A model generated the notes under the pieces. That model saw nothing but the letters and a program-made list of their open reading frames with translations, had not been told where the DNA came from and ran no database searches. 12,862 nt of DNA from an uncultured Clostridia bacterium. Its GTDB lineage: Bacteria; Bacillota; Clostridia; Christensenellales; Aristaeellaceae. Shown here piece by piece: positions 1 through 6,186 of the stretch (the first letter of the stretch is position 1; the number at the start of each line of letters is the position of its first letter). Made by a program: the position numbers and the translations under genes. The stretch spans positions 1 to 12,862 of the forward strand of contig CAKTTM010000021.1 of NCBI GenBank assembly GCA_934615145.1, given 5' to 3'.

Positions 1-1
1 C

Positions 2-1546
2 CCCAAGGAGGATATGCTGGGCATCGACCTGGTGATCCCCGATATCAGCTATCTGCTCGCCAACAAGGACAAGATACGCGGGTTCGTGTTCACCCACGGG
101 CATGAGGATCACATCGGTGCCACGCCCTATGTGCTCGACAAGGTGCCGGCGCCTGTCTATGGCTCCAGCCTGACAATGGCGCTGATCGACAACAAGCTGC
201 GCGAGCACCGCGTGCGGGGCATCAGCCTCAACCCCGTGACACCCCGCCAGGTGATCAAGCTGGGCTGCTTTTCGGTACAGTTCATCCGGGTCAACCACTC
301 CATCGCCGGCGCCTACGCGCTGGCCATCACTAGCCCCGCTGGCACGGTGGTGCACACAGGTGACTTCAAGATCGACTTCACACCGCCGGATGGTCATGTG
401 ACCGACCTGAGTGCCCTGGCCGCGGTGGGCGACCAGGGGGCATTGGCGCTCATGTGCGAATCCACCAATGTGGAGCGCGCAGGCTACACCATGAGCGAAA
501 GCAGCGTGGCCAAGACCTTCCAGGAGCAGATCAGCACCGCGGCCGGACGGGTGATCATCGCCATGTTCGCCTCCAATGTCAACCGCGTGCAGCAGGTGGT
601 CGACTGCGCCCTGCGCTATGGCCGCAAGGTCTGCTTTGTGGGCCGCAGCATGATCAATGTGTCGACGGTCGCCATGGAGCTGGGCGAGCTGCAGATCCCC
701 CGCGACGCCATCCTGGAGATGGACGACCTGGGCAACTACCGTGACGACCAGATACTGGTCATCACCACCGGCTCCCAGGGCGAGCCGATGAGCGGTCTGA
801 CCCGCATGGCCTTCAGCGACCACCGCAAGCTGCAGATCAAGTCAAGCGACAAGGTCATCATCTCCTCTTCACCCATCCCGGGCAATGAGATATTCGTCTC
901 CCGCGTCATCAACCAGCTCTACCGCTGCGGCGCCGAGGTGATCTACGACGCGATGGCGGCAGTGCATGTCTCCGGCCACGCCTGCCAGGAGGAGATCAAG
1001 CTGATCCACACCCTGGTGCAGCCGCAGTACTTTATCCCCATCCACGGCGAGTACCGGATGCTGTGGCAGCATGCGGAGCTGGCCGAGTCCCTGGGCAGGC
1101 CCAGGGAGAACATCATCCTGCCGGAGCTGGGTCAGGTCATCGAGATGAACGCCGAGTCGCTGGCGATTTCCGGCGTCGTGCCCACGGGCACCGTGCTGGT
1201 GGATGGCCTTGGCAACGGCGATGTGGGCCATGTGGTGCTGCGTGACCGCAAGCACCTGTCGCAAGACGGCCTGATCATCGTGGCCATGGCCTTTGACCGC
1301 ACCAATGGCGTGCTGGTCTCCGGCCCCGATGTGATCTCCCGCGGCTTTGTCTATGTCCGGGAGAATGAAGACATCATCGAGGGCATCCGCGAGGTGGTGC
1401 GCGGCATCATCCGCAGCTACGAGCGCATCGAGGGCAGCGACTGGCCGGGCATCAAGAACCGCATCAAGGACGAGCTGCGCCGCTTCATCTTTGAGAAGAT
1501 CAAGCGCAACCCCATGATACTGCCCGTCATCGTCGACCTGGGCTGA
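2..1546 (+). CDS. rnj: Ribonuclease J (5'-truncated by window edge)
   Basis: This is a cytoplasmic metallo-beta-lactamase/beta-CASP ribonuclease with 5'-3' exo- and endonuclease activity in mRNA decay and rRNA maturation. From position 2 there are 514 open codons. Numbered from the first visible residue, THGHEDHIGA gives the HxHxDH zinc motif (H32, H34, D36, H37), followed by VNHSI (H99), HTGDFK (D121), HVSGHA (H322, H326) and IPIHGE (H348). The beta-CASP insert lies roughly at 160-340 and the RNase J C-terminal domain at about 420-514, ending in KRNPMILPVIVDLG. Full-length homologues have about 555 residues, so some 40 N-terminal residues lie left of the window. The ATG at 14 with an apparent AAGGAGG before it is not the start: those bases encode PKED, which continues the conserved PEEDMLGID-type motif. 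No convincing terminator follows; only weak 4-5 bp hairpins occur at about 1552-1575. Confidence 0.96.
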   Translation, partial: PKEDMLGIDLVIPDISYLLANKDKIRGFVFTHGHEDHIGATPYVLDKVPAPVYGSSLTMALIDNKLREHRVRGISLNPVTPRQVIKLGCFSVQFIRVNHSIAGAYALAITSPAGTVVHTGDFKIDFTPPDGHVTDLSALAAVGDQGALALMCESTNVERAGYTMSESSVAKTFQEQISTAAGRVIIAMFASNVNRVQQVVDCALRYGRKVCFVGRSMINVSTVAMELGELQIPRDAILEMDDLGNYRDDQILVITTGSQGEPMSGLTRMAFSDHRKLQIKSSDKVIISSSPIPGNEIFVSRVINQLYRCGAEVIYDAMAAVHVSGHACQEEIKLIHTLVQPQYFIPIHGEYRMLWQHAELAESLGRPRENIILPELGQVIEMNAESLAISGVVPTGTVLVDGLGNGDVGHVVLRDRKHLSQDGLIIVAMAFDRTNGVLVSGPDVISRGFVYVRENEDIIEGIREVVRGIIRSYERIEGSDWPGIKNRIKDELRRFIFEKIKRNPMILPVIVDLG

Positions 1547-1567
1547 TACCGAGGGCTAAGCCCGCAA

Positions 1568-1596
1568 TTGTTGCGAATTGATGAATATGCTATAAT
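1568..1596 (+). promoter_or_regulatory. Sigma-A-like promoter with extended -10 upstream of the YlbF-family gene
   Basis: A perfect TATAAT at 1591-1596 is preceded by TGC at 1588-1590, giving an extended -10 (TGnTATAAT). With a 17-bp spacer the -35 would be TTGTTG at 1568-1573, a weak match that the extended -10 can compensate. Predicted transcription start is about 1602-1604. An interrupted palindrome CGCAA-TTG-TTGCG (1563-1575) overlaps the -35. The promoter shows that an in-frame ORF extension back to 1568 cannot be translated from this transcript. Confidence 0.75.
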
Positions 1597-1648
1597 CGGG
1601 AGGGTGAAGATTCAGCCCCCGATTTTATTTTTGTGTGACAGGAGCGAC

Positions 1649-1996
1649 ATGAATTACAATACAGCGCACCAATTGGCCAGGGAGATAGAACAGAGCGAAG
1701 AGGCCCGTGAATACAGGCGGCTTAAGGAGATCGTGGAGGAGAGCGACACCACGCGCGCGCTGCTCAAGGAATACCGCCGCTCGCAGATGATGCTGCAGAT
1801 GGCCAGCCTGGGCAAGACGCAGCTGCCCCAGGAGGAGATGACGCGCTTCTCACAGCTGAGCTCCCTCTTGTACGCCGGCACCGATACCTCGGCCTTTCTG
1901 CTGGCGGAAATGCGCCTGCAGCAGATGATGGCCGATGTCTTCGGCCTGCTGAGCAAGGCCTCGGGCATCCCCATGGAGCTGCCCGGCCTGTCATGA
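1649..1996 (+). CDS. YlbF/YmcA family protein
   Basis: This is a 115-residue, predominantly helical and strongly charged protein of the YlbF/YmcA (com_ylbF) family. Bacillus relatives YlbF and YmcA join YaaT in the Y-complex, which partners RNase Y in mRNA processing and affects competence, sporulation and biofilm formation. The recognisable core is an N-terminal helix (HQLAREIEQSEEAREYRRLK), an LLKEYRRSQMMLQM segment and a C-terminal amphipathic helix containing AEMRLQQMMADVFGLLSKAS. I chose the ATG at 1649 because AGGAG (1640-1644) lies just upstream and because the longer frame starting at 1568 overlaps the promoter -35/-10. It is first in a transcription unit with mltG, which follows after 10 bp, and it sits directly downstream of the RNase J gene, which fits a role in RNA decay. 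Which family paralogue it is cannot be decided from sequence alone. Confidence 0.85.
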   Translation: MNYNTAHQLAREIEQSEEAREYRRLKEIVEESDTTRALLKEYRRSQMMLQMASLGKTQLPQEEMTRFSQLSSLLYAGTDTSAFLLAEMRLQQMMADVFGLLSKASGIPMELPGLS

Positions 1997-2006
1997 GGGC
2001 AAGCGA

Positions 2007-3194
2007 TTGAGACAGCGTCCGCACAAGGAATACACCTATGAGAGCCTGCACCGTGAGCGGCAGTACGGCATGTACTGGTACTCCTGGCTGTGGCATCTGC
2101 TGCGCCCGATGTTGATCGCGGCCTGCGCGCTGATGATCGTCTTTGGCGTGGTGTCCTTCGCCTGGGGCAAGCTGTCAGAGCAATTCATCGACCCGGTCAG
2201 CCGGCAGGACAGCCAGCAGGTGCCCTTTGTGGTCAAATCCGGTGAGAGCCTGACCCGTGTGGCCACCAACCTGCAGACGCAAAACCTAATCCGCAACCGC
2301 TCGGCATTCAAGTACTATGCCGACTTCATGGGCTATGGGCAGAAGATACAGGCGGGGGAATACAGCCTGAGCCGCGACATGACGCTCAGCCAGATCGCTG
2401 AGCGCCTGACGGCGGGCGACGGCAAGCCCATCGTGCGCACCATCACCATCATCCCCGGCTGGACAATCGAGGATATCGCGGCCTACCTGCACAAGGAAGG
2501 CGCGATCAGCGACATCAACAGCTTCCTGCAGCGCTGCAAGTCCGGCCAGGATTATGCCGCCTGGTACTATGTGCAGGATGTACTGACAGCAGGGCGCGCC
2601 GCCCAGCGCAAGTACGCGCTGGAGGGCTACCTGGCCGCCAATACCTATGAGCTGTTCATGACGGCCACAGAGGATGACATCATCAAAAAGCTGCTCAGCC
2701 AGACGGAGGCCCTGTTCAGGGAGGCCTACCACCAGCGGGCGGACGAGCTGGGGCTGACGCTGGATCAGGCGCTGAGCCTGGCCTCACTCATCGAGAAGGA
2801 GGCCAAGACAGGTGACTTCAAGCGGGTGTCGGCAGTATTCCATAATCGACTCAAGCAAAACATGACCCTGGGCAGCGATGTCACCATCAAGTATGTGCTG
2901 GGCACCAAGCGCATGGTGCTGACCCGTCAGGACCTGGCGGTGGACAGCCCCTACAACACCTACCAGCACAAGGGACTGCCGGTGGGGCCCATCTGCGCCC
3001 CCTCTCCCCGCGCGCTGGAGGCGGCGCTGTACCCGGATGAGGATTTCATACAGCAGAGCTATCTCTACTTCTGCTCCAAGGATCCGGACACAGGCGAGCT
3101 GCACTTCTCCAAGACCCTGCAGGAGCATGAGCAGGCGGTGCGCATCTACGCCCCGCTCTGGGAGGCCTTTGACCAGAAGGTGGGCAACACATGA
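2007..3194 (+). CDS. mltG: Endolytic murein transglycosylase MltG (YceG-like)
   Basis: This membrane-anchored lytic transglycosylase cleaves nascent peptidoglycan strands and is thought to terminate glycan elongation. The 395-residue protein has a short cytoplasmic N-terminus, one membrane segment at about 34-53 (LIAACALMIVFGVVSFAW), a LysM-like subdomain at about 73-135 (VKSGESLTRVATNL) and the catalytic YceG domain. Family motifs visible are LEGYLAANTY (205-214), ASLIEKEA (259-266, with E263 the likely catalytic glutamate), VFHNRL (277-282), LGSDVTIKYVLG (288-299) and SPYNTYQHKGLPVGPI (314-329). The start is TTG at 2007 with GAGGG at 1995-1999 seven bases upstream, overlapping the preceding stop. 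Its own stop overlaps the next ATG (ATGA), so the downstream TIM-barrel gene is probably translationally coupled. Length and domain order are normal for Firmicutes MltG. Confidence 0.95.
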   Translation: MRQRPHKEYTYESLHRERQYGMYWYSWLWHLLRPMLIAACALMIVFGVVSFAWGKLSEQFIDPVSRQDSQQVPFVVKSGESLTRVATNLQTQNLIRNRSAFKYYADFMGYGQKIQAGEYSLSRDMTLSQIAERLTAGDGKPIVRTITIIPGWTIEDIAAYLHKEGAISDINSFLQRCKSGQDYAAWYYVQDVLTAGRAAQRKYALEGYLAANTYELFMTATEDDIIKKLLSQTEALFREAYHQRADELGLTLDQALSLASLIEKEAKTGDFKRVSAVFHNRLKQNMTLGSDVTIKYVLGTKRMVLTRQDLAVDSPYNTYQHKGLPVGPICAPSPRALEAALYPDEDFIQQSYLYFCSKDPDTGELHFSKTLQEHEQAVRIYAPLWEAFDQKVGNT

Positions 3195-4069
3195 GCGGGC
3201 TGGCACAGTTTGGCCCGGCGGGCAACTCCGAGCGCTTTTACGAGGAAGGGCACAGCCGCACGGTGGAGAGCTTTGCCTGGCAAAAGCCGCTGGGGCTGAG
3301 CGTCTTTGAGTATCCCTTTGGCCGGGGCATCAATTTGTCTGTGCAGGCGGCCCAGGATATTGGCGCGGCGGCCAGGGCGGCAGGCGTCGCCATCAGCGCC
3401 CACGCGCCCTATTACATCAACCTGGGCAGCGCTGAGCAGGAGACCCGACAAAAGGGACAGGACTATATTCTGCGCAGCGCGAGGATGCTGGACCTGATGG
3501 GTGGTGAGCGCCTGGTGCTGCATGTGGGCGCGCCGCAGAAGAACCCGCGCGAGGAAGCCTTCCAGCGCTGTTGTGAGGGCCTGATCGCGGCCAGGGCCGC
3601 CCTGGTGGCCGAAGGCCTTAGCCACATACGCCTCTGCCCGGAGACCATGGGCAGGCCCAGCGTCATCGGCACCCTGGACGAGGTGCTGCAGATGGTCAAG
3701 CTCGATGACAGCTTCATCCCCTGCATCGACTTTGCCCACCTGCACGCCGCCCAGGGCGGCATCCTGAAAGGCCCGGATGACTTTGAGCAGGTGCTGGAGG
3801 CCATGGCGCAGACGCTGGGGAATGCGCGGGCCAGCAGCTTTCACAGCCACTTTTCTCATATCGAGTACGGCCCCAAGGGGGAGCTTAAGCACCGCATTTT
3901 CGCGGACGAGGGCTTTGGCCCGGACTTTGCCCACCTGGCGCCGCTGCTGGTCAGGCGTGGCTGGGCGCCCACCTTCATATGCGAGAGCCGGGGCACCATG
4001 GCCGATGACGCGGCGCAGATGCTGCGGATCTATCAGCAGGCGCTCAGCGCGCAGCAGCAAGCACACTAA
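3191..4069 (+). CDS. Endonuclease IV-like TIM-barrel protein (AP endonuclease family 2)
   Basis: This 292-residue protein belongs to the xylose isomerase-like/AP endonuclease 2 TIM-barrel superfamily. Endonuclease IV cleaves DNA 5' of abasic sites using three metal ions. Candidate ligands in matching order are H71 (SAHAPYYIN), H111 (VLHVGA), E151 (CPETMG), D180 and H183 (CIDFAHLHA), H218 or H220 (FHSHFSH), H234 (GELKHRIF) and E265 (ICESRG). In E. coli Nfo the segment around the eighth ligand reads D-R-H, whereas here it reads L-K-H, so one metal-binding aspartate appears to be missing. The ATG at 3191 overlaps the mltG stop and has AAGGTGG at 3177-3183. It is the last gene of the unit, and I see no hairpin terminator after it. 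It could be a true AP endonuclease of a divergent subfamily or an enzyme with another phosphoester or sugar substrate; family membership is secure, activity is not. Confidence 0.85.
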   Translation: MSGLAQFGPAGNSERFYEEGHSRTVESFAWQKPLGLSVFEYPFGRGINLSVQAAQDIGAAARAAGVAISAHAPYYINLGSAEQETRQKGQDYILRSARMLDLMGGERLVLHVGAPQKNPREEAFQRCCEGLIAARAALVAEGLSHIRLCPETMGRPSVIGTLDEVLQMVKLDDSFIPCIDFAHLHAAQGGILKGPDDFEQVLEAMAQTLGNARASSFHSHFSHIEYGPKGELKHRIFADEGFGPDFAHLAPLLVRRGWAPTFICESRGTMADDAAQMLRIYQQALSAQQQAH

Positions 4070-4104
4070 TCAACATAAACCTCTAAGAATATGTGATTTT
4101 TCTA

Positions 4105-4134
4105 TTGACAGTGTATATAGAGATCATATACACT
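4105..4134 (+). promoter_or_regulatory. Promoter with YtrA-type operator AGTGTA-N13-TACACT
   Basis: A perfect TTGACA -35 lies at 4105-4110. The -10 is either TATACA (4127-4132, 16-bp spacer) or TACACT (4129-4134, 18-bp spacer). A 25-bp inverted repeat fills the same space: AGTGTATAT (4110-4118), a 7-bp centre (AGAGATC) and ATATACACT (4126-4134), with perfect 9-bp arms. Its outer hexamers are AGTGTA and TACACT separated by exactly 13 bp, which matches, from memory, the operator pattern described for Bacillus YtrA. Bound repressor would cover the spacer and the -10, so autorepression of the regulator-ABC cassette is the obvious inference. A separate perfect octamer GTGATCAC lies downstream at 4142-4149. 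Confidence 0.85.
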
Positions 4135-4187
4135 ATGAACGGTGATCACAGTGCTGCCCGGACGCGGGCGGCGAAGGAGCAAGCAAC

Positions 4188-4571
4188 TTGAACATCATCA
4201 TCCGCAACGCCTCAGAGCTGTCGATCTATGAGCAGATACGCCAGCAGATCAGGGCGGCCATCCTCTCTGGCGAGCTGGCCCCAGGGGAGCAGCTGCCCTC
4301 CATCCGCCAGATGGCCAAGGAGCTGCGCATCAGCGTCATCACCACCAAGCGTGCCTATGATGAGCTGGAGTTGGAGGGCTTCATCGAGCAGGTGCAGGGC
4401 AAGGGCAGCTTTGTCCGGGCGCAGAACGCCGCCCTCATTCGGGAGGAGCATCTGCGCCAGATCGAGGAGCTATTGGGCAAAGCCTGCCTGCTGGCGCGGC
4501 AGGCTGGCATCAGCCAGCAGGAGTTGCGGGAGATGCTGAACTTCATCGGAGGTGAACAGTTAGATGACTGA
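4188..4571 (+). CDS. GntR-family transcriptional regulator, YtrA subfamily
   Basis: This 127-residue DNA-binding repressor has an N-terminal GntR winged helix (about 10-78) and a short helical C-terminal tail (about 80-120) rather than a large ligand-binding domain, which is typical of the YtrA subfamily. Diagnostic stretches are SIYEQIRQQIRAAILSGEL, PGEQLPSIRQMAKEL, ITTKRAYDELELEGFIEQ and GKGSFV. The start is TTG at 4188, supported by AAGGAG (4174-4179) eight bases upstream. It is the first gene of an ABC-exporter cassette and its last 8 bp overlap the ATPase start. The inverted repeat in its own promoter (4110-4134) is the likely binding site, giving negative autoregulation. Relatives respond to cell-wall-active antibiotics; the inducer here is unknown. 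Confidence 0.93.
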   Translation: MNIIIRNASELSIYEQIRQQIRAAILSGELAPGEQLPSIRQMAKELRISVITTKRAYDELELEGFIEQVQGKGSFVRAQNAALIREEHLRQIEELLGKACLLARQAGISQQELREMLNFIGGEQLDD

Positions 4572-5433
4572 TCTGGCGATTTCTGTCCGGGGGCTGATCA
4601 AGCGCTACCCCGGCTTTACCTTGGGCCCCATCGACCTGGATGTGCCCTGCGGCAGCATTGTGGGCTTTATCGGCGAGAATGGCGCGGGCAAGAGCACAGC
4701 CATTCGCAGCATGCTGGACATCACCCATCCTCAGGCCGGTACCGTCCGCTTCTTCGGACAGGCGCTGAGTGATGCTGATATGGACTTGCGCCAGCACCTG
4801 GGCGTCGTGTATGACGATCTGTATGTCCACGCCACGCTTAGCGCCATGGATTTGGGGCTGATTGGGGCCAAGACATTCAGCGGCTGGCAGCAGGATACCT
4901 ATGACAGTTACCTGCGCCAGTTCTCGCTGGAGCCAAAGAAGCGCATCAAGGACTACTCACGCGGCATGAAGATGAAGCTGCAGATGGCCTATGCGCTGAG
5001 CCATCAGGCCCGGCTGCTGATACTGGACGAACCCACTAGCGGGCTTGACCCGGTGGTGCGCGAAGAGATATTGGATCTGCTGCTGGACTTCATACAGGAC
5101 GAGCGCCATGCGGTGCTGATATCCACCCATATCTTAAGCGACCTTGAAAAGGTGGCCGACTACATCGCGCTGATCCATGGCGGGCGCATGATGCTGTATG
5201 AGGAGACTAACCAACTGCGCGAGCGCTATGGCCTGTATGCCTGCAGCAGCCAGCAGGCAGATGCCCTGGCACCGGAGGCCATCGTCGCCAGGCGCGAGCA
5301 CGCCTATGGCACGCAGCTGCTGATCCGCATGGAGAGGATGCCCAGAGGGCTTCAGATCGACAGACCCAGCATGGAGGACATCATGCTGATGATGATCAAG
5401 GGAGGCACCAAGCGTGAAAGCACTGTTATATAA
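4564..5433 (+). CDS. ABC transporter ATP-binding protein
   Basis: This 289-residue cytoplasmic ATPase subunit of an ABC-2 type exporter resembles the BcrA/YtrB class. Walker A is GENGAGKST (37-45), the signature is YSRGMKMKLQ (131-140) in place of the canonical LSGGQ, Walker B is LLILDEP (151-157, catalytic E156), the D-loop is SGLD (159-162) and the switch histidine is H189 in STHIL. The usual Q-loop glutamine is replaced by an acidic stretch (GVVYDDLYV, about 80-88). Residues beyond about 215 form a C-terminal extension of unknown role. The ATG at 4564 has a strong GGAGGTGA (4548-4555), lies inside the regulator's 3' end and is followed by a 20-bp overlap with the permease, so the three products are likely made in balance. 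Export substrate is not predictable; envelope stress or antibiotic defence is an inference from the regulator type. Confidence 0.94.
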   Translation: MTDLAISVRGLIKRYPGFTLGPIDLDVPCGSIVGFIGENGAGKSTAIRSMLDITHPQAGTVRFFGQALSDADMDLRQHLGVVYDDLYVHATLSAMDLGLIGAKTFSGWQQDTYDSYLRQFSLEPKKRIKDYSRGMKMKLQMAYALSHQARLLILDEPTSGLDPVVREEILDLLLDFIQDERHAVLISTHILSDLEKVADYIALIHGGRMMLYEETNQLRERYGLYACSSQQADALAPEAIVARREHAYGTQLLIRMERMPRGLQIDRPSMEDIMLMMIKGGTKRESTVI

Positions 5434-6040
5434 GGACTGGCGCATCATGAGCAGGCAGGTGATGATGCCCCTGATGCTGCTGTGGGTGATCGGCATGTCG
5501 ATCTTCTTTAGCAGTACCATGGCGCCGGTCATGGGCGTGACGCTGGCCTGCGGTATGCTGCCGTTTCTGACGATCGCCTATGACGAGAGCTGCCAATACC
5601 TGCGCCTGGCCCTCACACAGCCCATCCGCCGCAGCGGCTATGTGTGGAGCAAGTACCTGCCCAACTTAGTGCTGATGGCGCTGCTGCTGATCTATCAGAT
5701 GCTGACGCAGTCGCTCGTACCCACTCTGGAAGCGGCCCTGCTGCCACTGAGCTTGCTGATGGCCCTGCTGATACCGGGCCTTGCCACCGCGCTGCTGCTG
5801 CCTGCGGTCTTCCAGTTTGGCGTGGGCAAGACACGCCTGCTCTACATGGCGCTGATCCTGGGAGTGACCCTGGGCTTTTCATCCGATACGGCGGTGACAC
5901 AGGCTCTGCGACGGATAGGAGAAGGGCTCAGCCTGATGTCGCCTCTTGCGCTGGGGCTGATTGGCCTGGCGGTGCTGATCGCCCTGATGTTGGGCTCCAT
6001 TGTGCTGTCGCTGCGCATCGTAGGGCGTAAGGACTACTGA
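5414..6040 (+). CDS. ABC-2 type transporter permease
   Basis: This 208-residue integral membrane protein is the partner of the preceding ATPase. It starts with the characteristic MKALLYKDWRIM, an N-terminal amphipathic segment common in small ABC-2 permeases of the ABC2_membrane_5 type. About six hydrophobic segments can be drawn: 16-33, 37-56, 82-101, 107-135 (perhaps two helices), 142-158 and 178-203. The C-terminus RIVGRKDY is short and cytoplasmic. The start is GTG at 5414 with AAGGGAGG (5398-5405) eight bases before it, giving a 20-bp overlap with the ATPase. A functional exporter would need two copies of this subunit. The gene is followed within 12 bp by a strong terminator, closing the cassette. 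Confidence 0.9.
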   Translation: MKALLYKDWRIMSRQVMMPLMLLWVIGMSIFFSSTMAPVMGVTLACGMLPFLTIAYDESCQYLRLALTQPIRRSGYVWSKYLPNLVLMALLLIYQMLTQSLVPTLEAALLPLSLLMALLIPGLATALLLPAVFQFGVGKTRLLYMALILGVTLGFSSDTAVTQALRRIGEGLSLMSPLALGLIGLAVLIALMLGSIVLSLRIVGRKDY

Positions 6041-6052
6041 GGGCATATCACC

Positions 6053-6092
6053 TGGGGTGGCAGGGCGCAGCAGCCTTGCCATCCCATTTTTT
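6053..6092 (+). terminator. Intrinsic terminator after the ABC cassette
   Basis: The left arm TGGGGTGGCAGGG (6053-6065) pairs with CCTTGCCATCCCA (6074-6086). The 13-bp stem has two G-U wobbles and is extended by one further C-G pair (6066/6073), leaving a six-base loop. A run of six T (6087-6092) follows immediately. This is a textbook Rho-independent terminator and separates the exporter cassette from the peptidase-efp unit. Confidence 0.92.
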
Positions 6093-6123
6093 GTGTCCGG
6101 TGCCGCCTTACGACGCAAAAAGA

Positions 6124-6152
6124 TAGTCAAAGCGCCATTTCTATGCTAAAAT
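6124..6152 (+). promoter_or_regulatory. Sigma-A-like promoter for the M24 peptidase-efp unit
   Basis: TAAAAT at 6147-6152 is preceded by TGC (6144-6146), forming an extended -10. TAGTCA at 6124-6129 (four of six matches to TTGACA) sits 17 bp upstream. Predicted transcription start is about 6159. The -10 overlaps an in-frame ATG at 6151, so translation must begin further downstream, at 6187. Confidence 0.7.
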
Positions 6153-6186
6153 GAGCACTGCAGTCAAGGAGTATTCGGGAGGCATC

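Noticed and set aside
1552..1575. Terminator after RNase J (GGGC-TAA-GCCC and CGCAA-TTG-TTGCG hairpins)
   Set aside because: Stems are only 4-5 bp and no T-run follows. They are not convincing as a terminator.
3146..4066. 306-codon minus-strand open frame opposite the TIM-barrel gene
   Set aside because: Antisense shadow of a GC-rich gene. The plus-strand product has conserved metal-site motifs and a proper ribosome-binding site; the antisense frame has neither.
4070..4104. Terminator after the TIM-barrel gene
   Set aside because: AT-rich sequence with a TTTTT run at 4097-4101 but no stable stem before it. Read-through into the next cassette cannot be excluded.
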